NCBI GenBank assembly: GCA_017619585.1
Contig: JAFZSA010000028.1
Location: forward strand, 66,479 to 130,478
DNA: 64,000 nt
Source of the DNA: Bacteroidaceae bacterium
Lineage (GTDB): Bacteria > Bacteroidota > Bacteroidia > Bacteroidales > Bacteroidaceae
Direction: 5' to 3'
The notes beneath the pieces were generated by a model. It had not been told where the DNA came from. It saw only the letters and a list, made by a program, of their open reading frames with translations, and did no database searches. Positions within the stretch are counted from its first letter, which is position 1. Every line of letters starts with the position of its first letter. A program made the position numbers and the translations under genes. This document shows positions 28,301-36,824 of the stretch, one piece after another.

Positions 28301-31300
28301 AATCTGCTGATTGTTCTCAACATCGATGCTCTCCACGCGGTAGTCGATAGGAGGCAGCAGGGCTGCAAACTCACCCGTTGCTGGGTCGGTCTTGATAACA
28401 ATCTTTTTCACATCATCGGAATTACCGCCCTGACGATAGGCAATACTCTGCACAGCAGTAGTAGGCGAGCTAACGGGCAGATTGTCTGGATTGCAGTCGT
28501 AGCTCACGGTGGTTCCCTGTACGTTGCGCACCACGTTCAAACCGTATTTACCATCAATGCATAATGTAATGGTAGCCTGACCAATGTTGTTCACGCTCTG
28601 ACCAAAGCCCAATGGTTTCTGTTCCTCAATCTTACCACCGGTAACACGACCGGCAACGGTAACCAGAGTGATATCCTCAAAGTCGAGGTTCTTCACGGCA
28701 TCGTTATAGTTCACCAAGGTACCTGTTTTCTGGGGGTCAGCAGGATAGCGTCCGCCGTTAGCAAACTCATGTCCCTGCTTGGCCACGGTGATGTAGTGCT
28801 GACCAATAGGCACGCTAATTTCATACTCACCATTGGCATTGGTGGTAATGGGTTCGCCCTCCTTGGCACAAATCTGTCCGTCAACATAGAACTGTACACC
28901 CTCTACTGGGTAGTCAGTGTTGGCATAGCGGATGGTACCACGCACGGGGAACGATGAAATATCGGTGAAGTCGGTACCGTTGTGTACCAGTGAGTTATTA
29001 CCAACGAAACGTAATTGCTGCGTGGGGTTGAACTGGTGAATGCCCAAGGTGGGAACAACGGCGTATGTGGTACCTTCGCCACGGAAGGGCACGCCCTGAA
29101 TGATATAGTTACCATCTGCATCGGTCTTGGTCCTCAGCTTCAGCTGTGCAGGCGTCAGGTTCGAGGGTCCGGCATTGCTGCCCGTCTTACCATGATGCTG
29201 GCGGTAAACGGTTCCGTCGCGTGAGTAGTCAAAGAATTGTTTACTCAGTCCCTCGTCAAAGGTCCAGTAGGTTTCCAAATTATTTTCATTACCAACAAGC
29301 AGATGGTCGTAGTTCTCAAGGATTTCCGTATCATTCAGAGCCTTCGACCAAATGCGGAACTCATCCACATGGCCCACAAAATGGCCTAAAGAGAGTTGTG
29401 TGGCACCTGCCACTGTCCAGTCTCCATCTATATTCTGTGTACTGCTGTTCAACACGGGTGCGCCAGCCTCATCGGTTCCAACCACACTGGCAGTCACTGT
29501 CTGTCCGCTACGTGTCAGCACAACGTGGTTATATTGTCCGGCCTTCAGCACAGTATTGTCGAAAGTATAGACGTGATCACTGCCTCGCAACTTCATTTCC
29601 TGAAGCTGGAATATGTAATTTGTGGTAGTACCTTCATATCCTTTTACAGTCTTTACTTCAAAACGGAAATACTTATACGGCTGGGAGTTTGAAAAATTGA
29701 AATTAACATCAGTCAGGTTAGTTGCTGGCAAAGAGGTATAGTTGGCTATACTGTCAAGAAGCGTCCATTCGTCACCCTCATTCAGTTTGCCATAGAGTTT
29801 CCATGCCGTCGGGTTACGATTGGGGTATGTATTGGTATCATCACCCGTGGTGAGTACGTATCCTGTAGGGATGATAGCGTCTGGCGTACTGAACTCTGCG
29901 TATATTCCACCGCCGTCCAACACACAACACCACTTGCTTTTGTTGCTGTTGTCAATCAAACGAGTGTAGTTTTGGTTACCGACTCCATCACCGCCAGCTA
30001 TCGAAGTGTAAGAAGTAAAGGTCTTTCCACGATCCAGCGTCAGTTTGCCCTCAGAATTCATGCCAATGTAGCATGTCTCGCCGTTCAGACGAACAATCTT
30101 GGCTTCATTTAATGTTTCGGGGTTCACCCACATCTGCAAAGAAAAATCGTTTGTTGAAAACTTGCCAGCGGCGTAAGTTGATGAGGGATAGTTCCACGTC
30201 ACCTCGCCGACGGGGTCGGTGAAGCGCATAGCGCGATATTGCGTATTGTCTTCCCCTGAAGTACCTGTCAGTCTTGCCTCAACATTTACATTAGCTACGG
30301 AACTTCCTGTAGAACCAAAGGTAATGCGGCCGCTCATCGTACCTGTGGTCTGGGCAAAGCCAATATCGTCAGCAAAGGCTTTCTTTTCAATTCCGTCCTC
30401 ACATTTGTCAATCACCGTCACGCGGTAGTCGTAGAACACGCCAGGCAACGGCGTATCGTCAGTGTATATCAGATAGTCTTCCGCGCTCGACATACGGGTG
30501 ATTGTTGCCCAATCCTCTGTTTCCCTTTCTGCTCGACGACGTTCTATTACGTAGGTCTTGGCATCGGTGGAACCTTGACGGTTCACATGCCATTGCAGTT
30601 TCACCGTGCCAGGATAAGCACCCTTTGTGGCATCGAAAGAATAGAACAGTGTACCATTGCCAATAGCTGTGCTTTTAAACTCCCATGAGTCGAGTTTCTT
30701 TGTGCCGATGGCACCCTCAATGCGGTAAGTATGTGGTCCGCAGACATTCAGTGGCTCCTCGGTATAATGAACACCATTCTCTACGCCGTTTTTCCGACTA
30801 CTATGTTTATCGGTAGTACGGTGTTCCCATCGGAAGCTGACTTGGTCGACGAGTGGTATGATGGTGTCGATGGGGGTTGTCTCGTTATCCACATAAATAT
30901 AAAACTTATGTCCCATGCTTGCGTCATAACGATTGGATGTCCAAGTAAATATAATGCGGTCTTCTTTAGGCACTGCATTAGGGGTGTTCACTGGCACGTG
31001 GCGCGTGGTATTTACCGTAACGGATGTTTTCGCGTCAGCCCGTTTAGTGTCTTCACTCCAACCGTTTGGTACCAAATAGACATCATAGGTTACATTACTC
31101 TCGTATGGGAATGTAACATTTTTAATATTCTCTTCGAAAGATAAGTTTGCAGTCGCGTTGTTGGGGAATGTATGTGAAACCGTGCCAACCCTCGTGTTGT
31201 TGCGGTAGATAACAAACTTTCCGTTTCCTGGCTGACCTTGCGCGGTTTTCCAAAGCAGTTTCACCTTGTAGTCCTCCTGACGGAACTCACCAGTCAGTTC

Positions 31301-32266
31301 TTTTGCTATCGACAACCATTGCGCATAGAGTGTCATTGGGCCTTTACTTGATGAGTTTGCAGTAATAGATGCTTGATCAGCATAAAATGTTCCGCTGCCG
31401 TCTTTTTGGGTGTTCCACCCAACGAATACATAGCCGTTGCGAGTCATGGTGCAGGCCTTCAGATTACCGCTGTTCTCAATGGATTGCTGAGACATTGAGC
31501 CGCTACCGCCGTTAGCATCAAAAGTAATGTGCTTATAGTAATAATATGACCAATTATACCATTTGGTTCCGAAACCAACCCAGTTATTCTCTGATATCTC
31601 ATCACCATTATTGTTTCCAATAACCTGAGTGAGTAACAGATTCCAAGTTATATAATTCGCAGAAGAGGAACTCCTATTGTCAAAATCAAAGATGCTTCCT
31701 ACAGGATCAGTTGTACTAGTTCCTTGACCTCTCCACATATGTGCAAGATGATATGCGGAACCACTACAGTTAGTATATGATTCTGTATTATCTGTGTCCG
31801 TACTTTTAAGGGCATCCAGGTCATTACTTGCATACAATGCTACAGCTTGATTTAAAGATGAACTTGAATTGGCCAATACAAAAGTATAGTTCAGTCTAAT
31901 TCGCGTATATGAGGGAACATTCTCCACATGCTTGTATAGCGATTTGACTACAAGCTTGGATGGTTCACGTCTGGACCAACCAGTTACTTGAGTGCCGTAT
32001 AATCCATAGTTATCTAACCAGTTAATCACTGTCGTACTACTCCAAGGCATAAGATTACAGCTATTGTAGGATACGGCATTCCACGCGTTGGGATAATACC
32101 AACCCCATCTTATACTATTGTCCTCTTTCGTCCATGGGTCTATGCCAGCCCGTGCCATAAAGGAATTAAGGAACACAGCAAGCAGCAATGTAAGTGCACT
32201 CGCCATTTTGTGCGCATTGGTCAACCGTCCGACCACATGTACGCATTCCGAAATAAAAATCTTCAT
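22337..32266 (-). CDS. giant multidomain surface protein (3309 aa) with LamG-type domains and sorting signal
   Basis: Very large exported protein. Signal peptide ~20-40. An InlB/Listeria-Bacteroides repeat (ITFDANGG...TLYAQW) lies at ~247-318. Fibronectin-like segments span ~325-640 and a carboxypeptidase-regulatory-like fold ~640-680. The first LamG (concanavalin-like) domain, ~680-1000, appears interrupted by a discoidin-like insert. Further regulatory-like domains cover ~1060-1230, LamG 2 ~2255-2400, LamG 3 ~2445-2610, a BACON/Ig-like region ~2755-2845, and two copies of the domain shared with the 387-aa protein (FIGEECRG, FAGTECRA). It ends VYDLNGRR...KKGVYIVNGQK. Likely a T9SS-exported adhesin or glycan-binding protein (inference). 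Three repeat arrays lie inside the frame. Downstream of the regulators and small membrane gene; stop coupled to the next gene. Confidence 0.88.
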   Translation of the reverse strand: MKIFISECVHVVGRLTNAHKMASALTLLLAVFLNSFMARAGIDPWTKEDNSIRWGWYYPNAWNAVSYNSCNLMPWSSTTVINWLDNYGLYGTQVTGWSRREPSKLVVKSLYKHVENVPSYTRIRLNYTFVLANSSSSLNQAVALYASNDLDALKSTDTDNTESYTNCSGSAYHLAHMWRGQGTSTTDPVGSIFDFDNRSSSSANYITWNLLLTQVIGNNNGDEISENNWVGFGTKWYNWSYYYYKHITFDANGGSGSMSQQSIENSGNLKACTMTRNGYVFVGWNTQKDGSGTFYADQASITANSSSKGPMTLYAQWLSIAKELTGEFRQEDYKVKLLWKTAQGQPGNGKFVIYRNNTRVGTVSHTFPNNATANLSFEENIKNVTFPYESNVTYDVYLVPNGWSEDTKRADAKTSVTVNTTRHVPVNTPNAVPKEDRIIFTWTSNRYDASMGHKFYIYVDNETTPIDTIIPLVDQVSFRWEHRTTDKHSSRKNGVENGVHYTEEPLNVCGPHTYRIEGAIGTKKLDSWEFKSTAIGNGTLFYSFDATKGAYPGTVKLQWHVNRQGSTDAKTYVIERRRAERETEDWATITRMSSAEDYLIYTDDTPLPGVFYDYRVTVIDKCEDGIEKKAFADDIGFAQTTGTMSGRITFGSTGSSVANVNVEARLTGTSGEDNTQYRAMRFTDPVGEVTWNYPSSTYAAGKFSTNDFSLQMWVNPETLNEAKIVRLNGETCYIGMNSEGKLTLDRGKTFTSYTSIAGGDGVGNQNYTRLIDNSNKSKWCCVLDGGGIYAEFSTPDAIIPTGYVLTTGDDTNTYPNRNPTAWKLYGKLNEGDEWTLLDSIANYTSLPATNLTDVNFNFSNSQPYKYFRFEVKTVKGYEGTTTNYIFQLQEMKLRGSDHVYTFDNTVLKAGQYNHVVLTRSGQTVTASVVGTDEAGAPVLNSSTQNIDGDWTVAGATQLSLGHFVGHVDEFRIWSKALNDTEILENYDHLLVGNENNLETYWTFDEGLSKQFFDYSRDGTVYRQHHGKTGSNAGPSNLTPAQLKLRTKTDADGNYIIQGVPFRGEGTTYAVVPTLGIHQFNPTQQLRFVGNNSLVHNGTDFTDISSFPVRGTIRYANTDYPVEGVQFYVDGQICAKEGEPITTNANGEYEISVPIGQHYITVAKQGHEFANGGRYPADPQKTGTLVNYNDAVKNLDFEDITLVTVAGRVTGGKIEEQKPLGFGQSVNNIGQATITLCIDGKYGLNVVRNVQGTTVSYDCNPDNLPVSSPTTAVQSIAYRQGGNSDDVKKIVIKTDPATGEFAALLPPIDYRVESIDVENNQQITFDNLPVLYANDPTKTETDSLAVEGSPTRSFEYVAKMIMSYYTDPHLEITQEGHADGSFGEQTYTYSDKLTPDTELLLYNAENGDITYTYGYPFFKQQNTYMFNVRGYEIYVNNDGESPVSYEVPLRDVEVTFSNQMGTGQQVVINPELTDDDDERGDLGSTAPDMVTLDEDGKAQYEWTAGLPNITAPYTLSLAATFVQNDRTYTWNGVNASNSLAGVVTGALPSGTNFVTKGPDQVTMILRDPSGSASQAYWEAGNTVTSTVTTEQSLGNETETMTHTEIGFELTQFNGVGVGAISGIITNTKEVVTVDLGVTTEVTGVDANTKSISVTNNKRVSTSDQAEYVGAQGDVFIGNSTNILFGNARCVGLKKEAEGYALAATDNFVTGTEFGTTFNYTQNFIENVMIPNFVAMRNNFLIKGFDDAGLTYESSVDAEDDNFGAAGTYTCGIPSNSEIYTDSVAYYNQQIANWENLLSYNEQMKVLAIDNRRTYIDSNQSFDSGTFIESSTTYTASVNSSYTASFEAHMVFGSGTDFEIFGNDVNVNVQSTTSFGNSRTDEWGHERTVTTGYTLMETGDDDALTVDVYKAPDGLGAIFVTRGGQTTCPYEGEQKTKYYEPGKHTIATATMQIEKPRIAVENGANRVGGVPAGKMANYTLLLTNESETGEDCYFDLFVIDETNTKGAGIDINSNEIGSGRSVLVPAGGTVRMNLALEQNLKGDLVYDNIAVVLASQCQKDPASTWDVIGDTVYISAEFVPSSTDVALRIDNAVVNTSTKGVLPLTVSGYDPQYTGLEYIAVQYQGVGESAWHDARRYMVNESDILNPIDEMLPKNGIINLNFDMTNGTVFPDRTYKFRALSARTYGNGEVTNVSQEIIVVKDMSRPKPLGQPQPTDGILSAGDELSVLFNETILNGELSKDQNFRVTGVLNGSVVDHQTALSAVGGSDAAAATEADINLSGKDFSIDTWVNVQSAGTLLSHGTGTQKLTVGVNDDGKLVVKIGDQTYTSLNDVPQNQWAFLTLGLTQDGKLSASVATDATTTTLFNDKEVTAYEGNGPLAVGQQMRAAMHELLLWEEARDITTALQQRSVTKSPATRGLIGYWKMNEGEGMTLTDYARNRHMTMAAETWHIENENKAVTLDGEHYVGINTSEIPPMPQDDYAVELWVKAGEQTADAQLLQLGEVGLSLNADGQLQLESNNSSLFTLNSSLTDNAWHHVALSVLRNGNANIYVDGVSRATVSADKIGSLGSDQLIIGARRTLMDVQQSEVLYQYDRPLTGIVDEVRVWNATMNADQLKKQRKVRLTGDEPGLVAYYPFEVKTLDSQNQVVTNGDAADLCGSGYDAQLSTMDSELCTMNYVDEAPALRVKPEEKNVSFTFTASENKIVIELNEEPAKVEGCTLNFTVRDVHDQNNNLSDPVSWSAFVNQNPLKWQEPELALTQQVTEEGTLTATLMNKSGKQQAWTMSALPAWLKADVEYGNLQPLAEQTITFTVSSATPIGKYEQTVYVSGNDGIETPLTLNISVTGDVPEWAVNPHDYEESMNVIAVLKKEGKPMIDTDDMLAAFIGEECRGIAHPKYNARYGNYYLTMDIYAQSAELGKEVTFRAYDASTGTVYPVVTLESESEFTFSPLALMGTYAEPKVFNVQDKIEQVTELKAGWNFVSFYVKADDMTIPELFKNVAEDVITVKSHRSGYMSCENGIWGGNLTGNLSNSDMYAVKMKADRKLRVVGSCVHMPVTIYNGWNWLGYQGSQVASLGDALADLAKNDGDILKALRGVAYWDEFEWSGSLQIMEPGQGYQMKNTGADQTFSYPNAVVTAARHLAPAQAPSTDNDKQSMFDVVDARNYPDNAIMAAKVVAGAKALAGIELAAFAGTECRAAAVTNAQGVAFLTIPGDEPCELTFKMSIAGEMVDVPLVLTYETNAIYGTPLNPVVIDMANQATGIGSFIPVLSEGEGAVYDLNGRRVNSSARQLVNSLKKGVYIVNGQKKIVK
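22389..22420. repeat. octamer array in the giant protein sorting-signal linker
   Basis: Four 8-bp units, gagttgac/gagctgac. Encodes NSSARQLVNSLKK in frame between GRR and GVYIVNG. Confidence 0.85.
24238..24272. repeat. heptamer array inside the giant surface gene
   Basis: Five units: catagtt, catagtg, catagtt, ctgagtc, catagtt. Encodes the STMDSELCTMNY stretch in frame. Confidence 0.83.
24684..24718. repeat. heptamer array inside the third LamG domain of the giant surface gene
   Basis: Five units: agtgaag, agttaag, agtgaag, agtgaag, aattatt. Encodes NNSSLFTLNSSL in frame. The same word occurs in asnB at 62,507-62,541. Confidence 0.85.
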
Positions 32267-32314
32267 AATGTTATATATAAATTAATTTAAGTATGTTTTT
32301 CCACCTAATAATAT

Positions 32315-32506
32315 TTAAAGGGCTTCTACCCTTCTTATCTTCTCGCGCAGCTCCATGTTCTCTGTAATGAACTTCTCTAAGTGAACATTGCTATCGCTGA
32401 TGCGCCACCGCTGGAAAACAATGATGGCAATCAGCACCATGATAACCATGACCATGGCGACACACAATGCTACTGCTATTACAAATATCCATCCGTTGTT
32501 CAACAT
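32315..32506 (-). CDS. 63-aa membrane protein with coiled-coil tail, unknown function
   Basis: Unrecognised small protein: one long hydrophobic helix (~6-31, IFVIAVALCVAMVMVIMVLI) followed by a charged helical tail (EKFITENMELREKIRRVEAL) with heptad-like spacing. Lies between the TPR-AraC regulator pair and the giant surface gene, all on the minus strand, 48 nt before the giant gene. It could be a membrane scaffold or accessory of either neighbour; this is inference from position only. A TTATTTTG at about 32,540 might be a weak -7 element but lacks a good -33 partner. Confidence 0.75.
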   Translation of the reverse strand: MLNNGWIFVIAVALCVAMVMVIMVLIAIIVFQRWRISDSNVHLEKFITENMELREKIRRVEAL

Positions 32507-32684
32507 ATATCGTTTGACTTATCTATTTTTCTGAGTGCAAAATAACTTCCAATTAGAAAAACAGATGTCTCACTGGCGGGAAAGTGTGTCTCAAATCTGG
32601 GAAAATTCAAAAAACAGCCATTTCATCGGGGTATCTTTATACCCTGATTACACGTTTTTTTTTACGGAATAACCATAAAAAAAG

Positions 32685-34388
32685 TTATATTAACTCTAAC
32701 TGTTTTTCCTTTGCCACCTCACGGAACTCAGTGCACGTCATGCCATACGCATTGCGGAACAGACGCGCCAGGGTGGCACGACTGGGAATACCAGACATCT
32801 CACCGATGATGGCAATGGCATCATCAGTAGTCTTGAGCAGGCGTGCCACATGTTCCAGACGATAGCGCGTAATGAAGTCCGTAACGGTCTCTCCATGCGA
32901 ACACTCGTGAATAGCCTGTACCACATACTTGGCATTGGTGCCAAGGAGCTGGGCCAGCATATCACGGTTCAGGTTCTCGTCGGTATAGGGTTGCTGCTCG
33001 TCCATCAGCAAGTTGAGGCGCCGGAAGAGCTGCTGCTCGGCAGTGAGTTGTTCCTCGGGTTCTATCTTCAACTGCTCGATGGCCTGCTTCTCTTCCCTTT
33101 CACGGAGCTCAATGTCTTCCAACAGACGGCGGTTCTTCGACCTTAGAATCCTGTTATATTTGTAAGAACGCCAGAGAAGGAAGGTTATAAGCAAACATAT
33201 AAGGAAGGCTGCAACGGCAAGGATGCGATAGATGAGACTTCTGGTTTCTGATTTCTCTAACGCCAGTTCTTTCTCATGTGTCTGATAGATGACAGCCAAC
33301 TCGGCCGCATCACTCTTCTTCTGCAAGACAAGGGCAGAGTCGATGGCAGTGGAGATACTGTCTGCCAGAGTTAGAGCCTCGGCATTGCGGCCTGCCTTGC
33401 GGCAGGCATTGTAGCGAGGGTTGAGACGCCCTGCGATGTTGTCGAAGTTCGGCACATTAGAGCCGTTATTCCTAGAAACATCGTCGCGGCGGTTGTAATA
33501 GTCGATAGCTTCGTCATAGCGACCGGCGGTCACTAAGTAATGTGCAGCAGCCTCAAGACTAGCGGGGGTAAAAATGCGACTAGTGGGAATGGCATCATAG
33601 ACGGCTGTTGATTCGGCAGAATGTCCCATTGCCAGTAGTAGTTCCGCCTGATTCAAGGCAAGATTCCCCCTCCACTCCTCTATCAACAGTGAATCGCCAT
33701 GCTGCTCATAGACGGCGAGCGCCTCCGTGCTGCGCTGCAGAAACTGCTGCGCCACTTCATAATCGCCCATATCAAAGAAACTAGCAAAGATATTGCAACA
33801 TAAGATTACGAAGCCCAATGCGTCTTCTTTATCGACTGACTGGCACCCCACTTCGTATGCCGACTTGATACTATGCCGGGCCGCATCATTCTGGTGAAGA
33901 CGTACCTGGCAATTGGACATGAGCAATAGCAAGCCAGACTTTATATTTATGGGGAATGCCTCATTGCCGTCGCTGGCTGAGAGCACCTCGGTGATGATGC
34001 CCAACGCGCCTTCCAAGTCATAACGGGAATAATGGAAGTAGGCTGTACGATAGCCTGTCTCGGCATAGAGACTCCAATCCGCAGAGGGATTCAATTTGCA
34101 AGCATTGTAGGATTTCTGGAAGAAATGCTCGGCCAGCCGCATCTGCCACGCCCAATCGTAAGCACTCGCCCGGGTATAGTCTGCCTTCGGCGTACCTAAA
34201 AGTTTCTCCATCTCCAAGGTGTCGATGATGGCAAGGGTGCGATTCAGGTCTCTGGCACCACTTGCTTCTATCTCCTGTTGCCATAGCGACTTACATCTTT
34301 CACTTAGTGGGGTATGGTGCCAATTCGTGCAGCTCACCACCAAGGTCAATATAATACAGAATAAAATAAAATGTAAGTTTAGTTTCAT
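32685..34388 (-). CDS. TPR-transmembrane-AraC-type regulator A
   Basis: 567-aa membrane-tethered regulator. The N-terminus has a lipobox-like LTLVVSC followed by tetratricopeptide-like helices (~30-370), one membrane helix (~386-408, ILAVAAFLICLLITFLLW), a coiled coil (~410-450) and a C-terminal AraC-type helix-turn-helix (~470-565, AQLLGTNAKYVVQAIHECS and IPSRATLARLFRNAYGMTCTEF). Such proteins probably sense an envelope signal through the TPR part and bind DNA at the membrane (inference). The last ~95 codons are about 96 percent identical in DNA to the upstream paralogue. Likely control target is the adjacent surface-protein operon. Confidence 0.87.
   Translation of the reverse strand: MKLNLHFILFCIILTLVVSCTNWHHTPLSERCKSLWQQEIEASGARDLNRTLAIIDTLEMEKLLGTPKADYTRASAYDWAWQMRLAEHFFQKSYNACKLNPSADWSLYAETGYRTAYFHYSRYDLEGALGIITEVLSASDGNEAFPINIKSGLLLLMSNCQVRLHQNDAARHSIKSAYEVGCQSVDKEDALGFVILCCNIFASFFDMGDYEVAQQFLQRSTEALAVYEQHGDSLLIEEWRGNLALNQAELLLAMGHSAESTAVYDAIPTSRIFTPASLEAAAHYLVTAGRYDEAIDYYNRRDDVSRNNGSNVPNFDNIAGRLNPRYNACRKAGRNAEALTLADSISTAIDSALVLQKKSDAAELAVIYQTHEKELALEKSETRSLIYRILAVAAFLICLLITFLLWRSYKYNRILRSKNRRLLEDIELREREEKQAIEQLKIEPEEQLTAEQQLFRRLNLLMDEQQPYTDENLNRDMLAQLLGTNAKYVVQAIHECSHGETVTDFITRYRLEHVARLLKTTDDAIAIIGEMSGIPSRATLARLFRNAYGMTCTEFREVAKEKQLELI
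32703..33000 (-). repeat. duplicated HTH-coding segment, copy A
   Basis: Aligns without gaps to 34,420-34,717. I count about ten mismatches in the central ~285 bp, with a run of well over 60 identical bases. Upstream parts of the two genes are far more diverged. Confidence 0.9.
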
Positions 34389-34413
34389 GTTTTACTTATA
34401 TGTGTGAACAAAA

Positions 34414-36126
34414 TTATCGTTTCTCCTTAGTTACCTCGCGGAACTCTGTACACGTCATGCCGTACGCATTGCGGAACAGACGTGCCAGGGTGGCACGACT
34501 GGGAATACCTGACATCTCACCAATGATGGCAATGGCATCATCAGTAGTCTTGAGCAGGCGTGCCACATATTCCAGACGATAGCGCGTAATGAAGTCCGTA
34601 ACGGTCTCTCCATGCGAACACTCGTGAATAGCCTGTACCACATACTTGGCATTGGTACCAAGGAGCTGGGCCAGCATATCACGGTTCAGGTTCTCATCGG
34701 TATAGGGTTGCTGCTCCGTCATGAGCATGCAGATACGACGGAAGAGTTGCTGACCGGCAGTAAGAGTTTCCTCCGGTTCAGCCTGCAACTGTTCTATGGC
34801 TTGCTGCTGTTCCCGTTCACGTTGTTCTATATCAGCCAGTAGGCGACGGTTCTTCGCAAGCAATACCTTATTATATATATGAGAGCGCCACAGGAAATAG
34901 GCAATGAGCAGACAGATGAGGACTGCAGCAATAAGGATAATACGGTGAACGATGAGCGACTGACGGCTGTTGATGATTTCCTGTTCCTTCTGGTGGATTT
35001 CCTCCTGCTGCTCCACATCAGCCTTCCTTTCCTGCAAATGGATAGAATCGGTCAGATGACGTATATAGTCGCCATAAGCAATAGCCTCTTCCTTGCACCC
35101 AGCCTTTTGCAACGTCTCATACAGACCCATCATGTAGTTTTTGATGTACAAGGTGTTGATGGTACTTCCTTGTGCCAAATATAGGGAGTCGGCCTGATGA
35201 AACAGTTGGATGGCCTCGTCGTAACGCTCAGTCATAGCCAGATAGCGTGCATCGGCGCCGATGTCATATACCGTTGGATTTTCTGCCTGCCGGTGCTTCA
35301 GGTAAAGGGCCTCGGCCTTTTCATACTGACCATTGGCGGCATAGATCATAGCCTGACCGATAGTAATGTTGTTGTGACGCCAATTGCGAACATAGTCCGG
35401 CACATTAGAGCAACGGTCCAGACGAGCCAAGGCTGTGTCACCTTGCGCAACCAGAGATAAAGCCTTTTGTGGCATTCCCTCTTCAAGGTAAAACTCCGTT
35501 GTCTCTATAACGGCTACGACCATGGCATCTATCACCCAGTAATCGTCGGGATGCGTCACGCCATCCATCATCAGCTTGATTCCTTCCAAATAAAAGCGTT
35601 CGGCCTCATCAAGGTGTCCCAGGAACTTCTCGCAATCCCCCTTTAAGACCAACACACGACTTATCACCCGCAATGCCACATCCTCTCTGATACTGGATGT
35701 CCCGTCACCTTGCTTCCGTTCATTCTCAACGTCTTCGATAATCTCGTCGCATATACGGAGAACCTTACCGTATTCGCCATTTCTTTCCAAGAATCCGTTC
35801 ACCATGAGAACGGCCGAATAATAAGAAACAGGCTCGCGTTTTAGCTCAGGGTTGTGCAATATCTGTTCGCCATAGAATATAGCCAGACGTGTGTGGCCCA
35901 ACTGCCCGTATATAGTGCTCCTGATGAGGTTGGCTCTTGCCGTTGAGAACACGCCCGCCCGCTCTGCACTGTCTACGCGTGCCAATACCTTTTCGGGGGT
36001 TTTGTACAGCATGTCCTGATATTCTTGTCTCAGCCGTGTTGCCTCCTCGCTGCGGTCAGGCTTTGTGCAACCCACCGTCAGGGTCAGTGCGAAACATAGT
36101 AGAATAAGATGTAAGGTTAGTCTCAT
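34414..36126 (-). CDS. TPR-transmembrane-AraC-type regulator B
   Basis: 570-aa paralogue of the following gene with the same layout: lipobox-like LTLTVGC, TPR-like helices (~25-375), membrane helix (~398-420, LIAAVLICLLIAYFLW), coiled coil and AraC-type HTH. The sensor part is clearly diverged, while the HTH is nearly identical, so both probably bind the same DNA site but answer different inputs (inference). Ends 25 nt before the start of regulator A; that gap contains TAATTTTG (34,409-34,416), a possible -7 element without a clear -33. Starts 33 nt after rnhB, on the same strand, without an obvious terminator between. Confidence 0.87.
   Translation of the reverse strand: MRLTLHLILLCFALTLTVGCTKPDRSEEATRLRQEYQDMLYKTPEKVLARVDSAERAGVFSTARANLIRSTIYGQLGHTRLAIFYGEQILHNPELKREPVSYYSAVLMVNGFLERNGEYGKVLRICDEIIEDVENERKQGDGTSSIREDVALRVISRVLVLKGDCEKFLGHLDEAERFYLEGIKLMMDGVTHPDDYWVIDAMVVAVIETTEFYLEEGMPQKALSLVAQGDTALARLDRCSNVPDYVRNWRHNNITIGQAMIYAANGQYEKAEALYLKHRQAENPTVYDIGADARYLAMTERYDEAIQLFHQADSLYLAQGSTINTLYIKNYMMGLYETLQKAGCKEEAIAYGDYIRHLTDSIHLQERKADVEQQEEIHQKEQEIINSRQSLIVHRIILIAAVLICLLIAYFLWRSHIYNKVLLAKNRRLLADIEQREREQQQAIEQLQAEPEETLTAGQQLFRRICMLMTEQQPYTDENLNRDMLAQLLGTNAKYVVQAIHECSHGETVTDFITRYRLEYVARLLKTTDDAIAIIGEMSGIPSRATLARLFRNAYGMTCTEFREVTKEKR
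34420..34717 (-). repeat. duplicated HTH-coding segment, copy B
   Basis: Partner of 32,703-33,000 at a constant offset of 1717 bp. Confidence 0.9.
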
Positions 36127-36159
36127 GTTTTTACTTATCTATGTGATTATAGGATTATC

Positions 36160-36816
36160 TTAGTCGAAGTCAAATTCCAACTGTTGTGTATTTCCTAACA
36201 GGTTGAAGCTCATTCGGTGGTAGGGCGTAGTGCCGAACTGACGGATAGCCTCGCGGTGTACCTTGGCAGGATAGCCTTTGTTCTTGTCCCAATGATACTG
36301 GGGGAACTCCTCGTGGATGCGCAGCATGAAATCATCCCTATAGGTCTTAGCCAGGATGCTGGCCGCTGCTATGGAAAGGTACTTACCATCGCCCTTTACT
36401 ATTGTTGTTGCTGGAATAACTGTTGGCTTGTTATCGTTATCGTTAACGTTATCGTTAGCCGTAGGCTCTTTGTAAGGTTTCCATCGATTACCATCCACAA
36501 TGATGTTCTGGGGGCGCAGCTTCAACTGATCCAGCGCCCTGTGCATAGCCAGGATACTGGCATTTAAGATGTTTATCTGATCTATCTCCTTGTTGTCTAC
36601 AACACCCACAGCCCATGCCAGTGCCTCGCGCTCTATCACCTCACGCAACTGGTAACGTTTCTTCTCTGTCAGCTGCTTGGAATCATTCAGCATCTCGTTC
36701 TGAAAGTCCGAAGGCAATATAACAGCTGCGGCAAACACAGGGCCTGCCAGACAACCACGGCCAGCCTCATCACAGCCAGCCTCAATCACACCTTCTTTAT
36801 AATACGCTTCTAACAT
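36160..36816 (-). CDS. rnhB: ribonuclease HII
   Basis: Removes RNA from RNA-DNA hybrids and starts ribonucleotide excision. Active-site acidic residues are in [19 protein letters not shown] (~12-30); [45 protein letters not shown] and [18 protein letters not shown] are all typical. 218 residues. An insert of roughly 15-20 residues (~115-135, including NDNVNDNDN) sits between PYK and TTIVKG and is encoded by a 6-bp repeat array. Last gene of the suf block, 45 nt after sufS, separated by hairpin element 4. Confidence 0.95.
   Translation of the reverse strand: MLEAYYKEGVIEAGCDEAGRGCLAGPVFAAAVILPSDFQNEMLNDSKQLTEKKRYQLREVIEREALAWAVGVVDNKEIDQINILNASILAMHRALDQLKLRPQNIIVDGNRWKPYKEPTANDNVNDNDNKPTVIPATTIVKGDGKYLSIAAASILAKTYRDDFMLRIHEEFPQYHWDKNKGYPAKVHREAIRQFGTTPYHRMSFNLLGNTQQLEFDFD
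36430..36459. repeat. hexamer array inside rnhB
   Basis: Five units: gttatc, gttatc, gttaac, gttatc, gttagc. Encodes alternating Asn-Asp in frame. Confidence 0.85.
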
Positions 36817-36824
36817 TATATAGT

